The notes under the pieces: generated by a model | Databases searched by the model: none | Seen by the model: only the letters and a program-made list of their open reading frames with translations | What the model was told of the DNA's origin: nothing | Made by a program: the position numbers and the translations under genes | Source of the DNA: Palsa-744 sp963734815 | GTDB taxonomy: Bacteria; Actinomycetota; Thermoleophilia; Solirubrobacterales; Solirubrobacteraceae | Reading direction: 5' to 3' | NCBI GenBank assembly: GCA_963734815.1 | Contig: CAVTIH010000003.1 | Coordinates: 620,001-684,000 of the forward strand | DNA: 64,000 nt | Part shown: one piece after another, positions 60,426 to 64,000 of the stretch | Layout of the letters: each line of letters starts with the position of its first letter | Position numbering within the stretch: position 1 is the stretch's first letter

Positions 60426-63112
60426 ACCGCCTCCAGTTCGCCGCGCAGACGAGCCAGCTTGGCGCGCTCGCCCGCCACCACCTCCGCCGGCGCGTTCTGC
60501 ACGAAGCCGGCGTTGGCGAGCTTGCCCTCGACGCGGGCGATCTCGCCTTCGAGCTTTGCCCGCGCGGCCCCACGCCGTCGCTCGGCGGCGTCAAGATCGA
60601 GCCCCTCCGCGGAGAGCACCTCGACGGTGCCACACGGCACCGAGATCGAGGCCACCGACGGTACACCCGTGTCGACGGCGCCCGCACTGTCACCGGCACC
60701 CAGGTCGAGCCGGGCGAGGTTGGCGAGGATCGCGGCGGTGGACTCGTACCCGCGCGCGTCGATGCGCGCGGGTACGAGCATCCCGGGGGGCGCGTTCACA
60801 GAGTCGCGCCAGCCGCGCACGAGCGTAACCGCCTCGATGACACGCTCCAGCTCGATCTCGACGTCGCGGTCGATCAGCGATGCGTCGGCACGCGGGTAGG
60901 GAGAGCCCGCGAGCAGAGCTCCGGTGCCATCCAGGTAGGACCACAGCTCCTCGGTCACGAACGGGATCACCGGGTGCGCCAACGCCACTGTTGAGCGCAG
61001 CACGTACAGCAGCGTCGCGGCGAGCGCCGCACGATCCTCCTCGTTGCCCTGCGCCACCGCGCTGGCCGAAACGGGGATGCTCGCCGAAGGCGAGTGTCCC
61101 CCGGCTTCGGTCGCCAACCGTGGCTTGACGATCTCCAGGTACCAGTCGCACAGCTCGGCGTAGACGAAGTCGTAGAGCCCGAGCGCGGCGTGGGAGAAGT
61201 CGTAGTCCTCGATCCGCGCGGCGGTGTCGGCGACGATCTCCTGCAGGCGCGAAAGGATCCAGCGGTCCTCGATCGTGCGTGGCCGCGGCGCCGGCTCGAC
61301 CGCGCCCAGCTCCACGCCAGGCAACCCAGCGATCCGCAGCAGCGCGAAGCGCGTGGCGTTGAACAGCTTGTTGGCGAGGGCCTGCCCCTGGCGCACCTTC
61401 TCGGCGGAGTAGCGCACGTCCTGCGAAGAGGACATCGCCAGCAGGCCGAAGCGCACCGCGTCGGCGCCGTGGCGGTCGATCTCGTCGAGCGGGTCGATGC
61501 CGGTGCCGAGCGACTTCGACATGCGCCGCCCGTCGGGCGCCTGGATCACCGAGTGGATGTAGACATCGGCGAACGGCACCTCCCCGGTGAAGCGCAGCCC
61601 CATCATGATCATCCGCGCCACCCACAGAAACAGGATGTCGCGTGCGGTGGAGAGCACCGCGGTGGGGTAAAAGGCGCGCAGCTGCGGCGTCGCGTCGGGC
61701 CATCCGAGCGTGGCGAACGGCCACAGCGCCGAGGAGAACCACGTGTCGAGCACGTCCTCCTCCTGGCGCAGCTCCCCGCCGCAGGCTTCGCAGCCCTCCG
61801 GTGGGCTTGCGGCGACGTGCAGGTGGGAGCAGGTGCCGCAGTAGTACACCGGCAGCCGGTGCCCCCACCACAGCTGCCGGGAGATGCACCACGGGCGGAT
61901 GTTCTCCATCCATTCCAGGTAGACGCGGCGGTGGTTGTCGGGGACGATCCGCACACGGCCGTCGCGCACAGCGTCGATCGCGGGCGCGGCGAGCTCGTCC
62001 ATGCGCATGAACCACTGCAGCGAGATCAGCGGCTCGATCCGCTCGCCGGAGCGGTGGGAGTAGGGGACTTCGTGCTCATACTCCTCCTCCCCCACGATCC
62101 GGCCTTCCTCGCGCAACGCCTCGACCACCGCCGCGCGCGCCTGCATCACCGTGAGCCCGGCGAAGCGCTCGCCCGCCTCGGCGGACATGCGCCCGTCCTC
62201 GCCGATCACCGACACCTGGTCGAGCTCGTGGCGACGACCGATCTCGAAGTCGTTGGGGTCGTGCGCGGGGGTGACCTTCAGCTGGCCGGTGCCAAAGTCA
62301 ATCTTCACGTACTCGTCGGCGATGATCGGCAGGTGGCGCCCGACGAGCGGCAGGATCGCGAGACGGCCAACCAGCTCCCGGTAGCGCTGGTCCTCGGGGT
62401 GCACCGCCACCGCGGTGTCGCCCAGCATCGTCTCCGGGCGCACGGTGGCGATCGTCACGCTGCCTTCCCCCTCGAGGTCGTAGCGGATCGAGTACAGCGT
62501 GTCGCGCTCGCGCCGCTCCTCGACCTCCAGGTCGGAGATCGCCGAGCGGGAGCCGGGATCCCAGTTGACGATGTAGCGATCGCGGTAGATCAGGCCCTGC
62601 TCGTAGAGCGCGACGAACACCTCGACCACCGCGCGGTGGTAGGCCTCGTCGAGCGTGAAGCGCTCTTCGGTGTAGTCGCAGGAGGCGCCGAGGCGCTTGA
62701 ACTGCTCGACGATCGTGTGCCCGTAGTGCTCACGCCACTCCCAGGCACGGCGCACGAACTCCTCGCGGCCGAGCGCCTGACGCGAGGTGCCCTCAGCGCG
62801 CAGCGCCTTCTCGACCTGCGCCTGCGTGGCGATGCCGGCGTGATCGGTGCCGAGAATCCACTTCGTGCGCCGGCCGGCCATGCGGTGGTAGCGGATCAGC
62901 ACATCCTGAATCGAGCCGTTGAGCGCGTGGCCCATGTGCAACGAGCCGGTGACATTGGGCGGAGGGATCGCGATCGAGTAGTTCTCAGCGGCCTCGCCCT
63001 CGGGCGCGGGGTGAAACAGCCCACTGTCAAGCCAGCGCGCACCGATCCGCAACTCGACCTCCGCGGGCTCGAAGCGGGTGGTGCCCTCCAGCTCTTTGAC
63101 GCGCTCGTCCAT
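60422..63112 (-). CDS. valS: Valyl-tRNA synthetase
   Basis: This 896-residue class I enzyme charges tRNA-Val. It has HMGH (PPNVTGSLHMGHALNG), the editing domain, KMSKS-type GRRMSKSLGTG and a C-terminal coiled coil (KLEGEIARVEGKLANAGF). A palindromic repeat inserts about 16 residues (TEAGGHSPSASIPVSA) in the anticodon-binding region. Confidence 0.96.
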   Translation of the reverse strand: MDERVKELEGTTRFEPAEVELRIGARWLDSGLFHPAPEGEAAENYSIAIPPPNVTGSLHMGHALNGSIQDVLIRYHRMAGRRTKWILGTDHAGIATQAQVEKALRAEGTSRQALGREEFVRRAWEWREHYGHTIVEQFKRLGASCDYTEERFTLDEAYHRAVVEVFVALYEQGLIYRDRYIVNWDPGSRSAISDLEVEERRERDTLYSIRYDLEGEGSVTIATVRPETMLGDTAVAVHPEDQRYRELVGRLAILPLVGRHLPIIADEYVKIDFGTGQLKVTPAHDPNDFEIGRRHELDQVSVIGEDGRMSAEAGERFAGLTVMQARAAVVEALREEGRIVGEEEYEHEVPYSHRSGERIEPLISLQWFMRMDELAAPAIDAVRDGRVRIVPDNHRRVYLEWMENIRPWCISRQLWWGHRLPVYYCGTCSHLHVAASPPEGCEACGGELRQEEDVLDTWFSSALWPFATLGWPDATPQLRAFYPTAVLSTARDILFLWVARMIMMGLRFTGEVPFADVYIHSVIQAPDGRRMSKSLGTGIDPLDEIDRHGADAVRFGLLAMSSSQDVRYSAEKVRQGQALANKLFNATRFALLRIAGLPGVELGAVEPAPRPRTIEDRWILSRLQEIVADTAARIEDYDFSHAALGLYDFVYAELCDWYLEIVKPRLATEAGGHSPSASIPVSASAVAQGNEEDRAALAATLLYVLRSTVALAHPVIPFVTEELWSYLDGTGALLAGSPYPRADASLIDRDVEIELERVIEAVTLVRGWRDSVNAPPGMLVPARIDARGYESTAAILANLARLDLGAGDSAGAVDTGVPSVASISVPCGTVEVLSAEGLDLDAAERRRGAARAKLEGEIARVEGKLANAGFVQNAPAEVVAGERAKLARLRGELEAV
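61064..61112. repeat. Palindromic repeat copy inside valS
   Basis: This copy is the cleanest palindrome. CTCGCC/GGCGAG forms the inner stem and CCGAA with CGGGG pair with CCCCG and TTCGG outside. It is read in a third frame relative to the mrdA and ArgRS-paralogue copies. Confidence 0.8.
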
Positions 63113-63137
63113 CGGAAGTGTTGAGTGTATGGCGCCC

Positions 63138-63512
63138 CTAGCCGCCGAGCCCTGAGAGGCGGAGGTCGTAGCTCAGCAGCGCGCCGGCCCGCTCTCGCGC
63201 GGTCGCGAGCACGATCGCATCGGGGAGGCGCAGCTTCTCGTGGCGAGCGCGCAGGTCGGCCGCGCGCTCGGCGATCGCCTCGGTGAGCGCAACCACGGTG
63301 ATGCCCATCGCGAGGATCGCTTCGCGGGCCTCTGGGACGCGGCCGGCACGCGCGAACGCGACCAGCGTCTCACTGTACGCGCTCGCCGGCAGCAGCAGCT
63401 CTTGCCCCGCCCGGTCGGCGGCCTCGACATCGTCGATCGCGCGGGCGTGATGCGCATCGGCGGTGTCCAGCAGGCCGATTACCACGCTCGCGTCGAGGAT
63501 CAGCGTTGCCAC
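63138..63512 (-). CDS. vapC: PIN-domain ribonuclease toxin (VapC type)
   Basis: The 124-residue protein has the acidic PIN residues in LILDASVVIGLLD, SAYSETL and LPDAIVLATA. VapC toxins cut tRNA or rRNA. It overlaps the antitoxin by 13 bases. It precedes valS by 25 bases, so the pair sits beside a housekeeping tRNA synthetase. Confidence 0.9.
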   Translation of the reverse strand: MATLILDASVVIGLLDTADAHHARAIDDVEAADRAGQELLLPASAYSETLVAFARAGRVPEAREAILAMGITVVALTEAIAERAADLRARHEKLRLPDAIVLATARERAGALLSYDLRLSGLGG

Positions 63513-63718
63513 TCGTCGCGGAGCCGGTCGAGCTCGTTGCCCTCGTAGATGCCCGTGGCGATGCCCGCATGCCGCCGGACGCGAGAGCTTTTGGCGGCGA
63601 TCACGATCTCGCCCTTAGGAGTCGGGCGTACCGTGATCTCATCGCCAGTGCTCAGGCCGGCGGCGCGCATCGCTGCAACCGGGATCGTCACTTGATTCTT
63701 GGAAGAGACCTTCGCCAT
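63500..63718 (-). CDS. vapB: AbrB/SpoVT-type antitoxin (VapB type)
   Basis: The 72-residue product has the swapped-hairpin fold (KVSSKNQVTIPVAAMRAAGL) and a C-terminal toxin-binding tail (YEGNELDRLRDEWQR). It should bind its own promoter and VapC. Confidence 0.9.
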   Translation of the reverse strand: MAKVSSKNQVTIPVAAMRAAGLSTGDEITVRPTPKGEIVIAAKSSRVRRHAGIATGIYEGNELDRLRDEWQR

Positions 63719-63761
63719 CTGCCCTTTACTTTAGCGCATCAATAGTAAAGGCAGGGTTTCT

Positions 63762-64000
63762 CAGTTGGCGATTCCGCCAAGGTAGGCGTAGGGGTGCAGC
63801 ATGCGCCAGTACTCCAGGCCGTTGCCCTCCGCGGCGATCTCGCTGCCGGCGGGCGCCTCCGTGCGCAGGCGCGCCGCCAGCGCGGCGGCGTCGTCCTCGT
63901 CGTTGGCGCCCACAAGTATGTGACGCCACAGCTGCTTGACAGGGATCCCCTCGCCGCGCAGGCGCTCGGCGAAGGAGCGCGCGTCGTGGTGGGTGGGCAG
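63762..64000 (-). CDS. C-terminal end of a hypothetical protein, cut by the window
   Basis: The visible 79 residues include WRHILVGANDEDDAAALAAR and end WRMLHPYAYLGGIAN. This resembles the end of actinobacterial conserved hypothetical proteins. The start lies right of the window. Confidence 0.65.

Noticed and set aside
61094..63124. 676-residue plus-strand frame opposite valS
   Set aside because: It is antisense to a full-length valyl-tRNA synthetase with all motifs.
60422..63718. VapBC as part of the valS operon
   Set aside because: Same strand and close spacing, but such modules insert independently and no overlap with valS exists.
1..64000. CRISPR array
   Set aside because: No regularly spaced 25-40 base repeats with unique spacers were seen; the short arrays at 9.4 and 57.0 kb have units that are too short.

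Overview
The window is GC-rich bacterial DNA, most likely from an actinobacterium. The order valS, folC, ndk, maf, mreB, mreC, mreD, mrdA, rodA, rng, rplU, rpmA, obg, then proB, proA, nadD, rsfS is an actinobacterial chromosomal arrangement. Large secreted proteins and a TetR regulator with a C-terminal winged helix suggest the Thermoleophilia/Solirubrobacterales side. That placement is inference from gene order and protein style, not from a marker gene.

Bases 1 to about 20 kb are accessory. The left edge carries an integrative element. Four leftward genes are fused by 1-4 base overlaps: an XRE repressor, an ImmA-like metalloprotease, a serine-recombinase paralogue without its catalytic serine, and a large serine recombinase cut by the window edge. 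A second leftward operon follows, with a coupling-protein ATPase, a replication-relaxation protein, a DNA methyltransferase and small proteins. A perfect TGTGACG inverted repeat lies at its promoter, and the same heptamer occurs twice at the repressor promoter. Next come five tiny proteins of unknown function, a TGTACG operator array, unknown genes, a lipoprotein and several odd regulators. One regulator joins an RpoA-CTD-like, a sigma-region-4-like and an XRE domain; another is a response regulator lacking its phospho-acceptor. A secreted repeat protein and two toxin-antitoxin pairs (MNT-HEPN and DUF1778-GNAT) close the region.

About 22.2-35.5 kb looks like an undescribed biosynthetic gene cluster. 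One leftward operon encodes an ArgRS paralogue, a fused aminodeoxychorismate synthase, a GNAT, an HDAC-fold amidohydrolase, a chorismate mutase, a prephenate-dehydratase-fold protein and a PQQ-propeller lipoprotein. A complete 73-nt tRNA gene lies 30 bases upstream of the ArgRS paralogue, on the same strand. Its anticodon is UAA but its variable loop is short, so it is not a normal tRNA-Leu. Divergent or nearby genes encode two P450s, an MbtG-like N-oxygenase and a TetR regulator. The inferred scheme is a 4-amino-4-deoxychorismate-derived amino acid that is processed, possibly with tRNA-dependent acyl transfer, and then oxidised.

From 35.6 kb to the end is mostly core chromosome: NAD, proline, ribosome, cell-shape, RNase, folate and valyl-tRNA genes, all leftward. 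Two giant secreted proteins, one apparently frameshifted, interrupt it, and a VapBC pair lies near the right end. A roughly 49-bp palindromic repeat occurs four times in the window. Three copies lie inside valS, mrdA and the ArgRS paralogue, each in a different reading frame.
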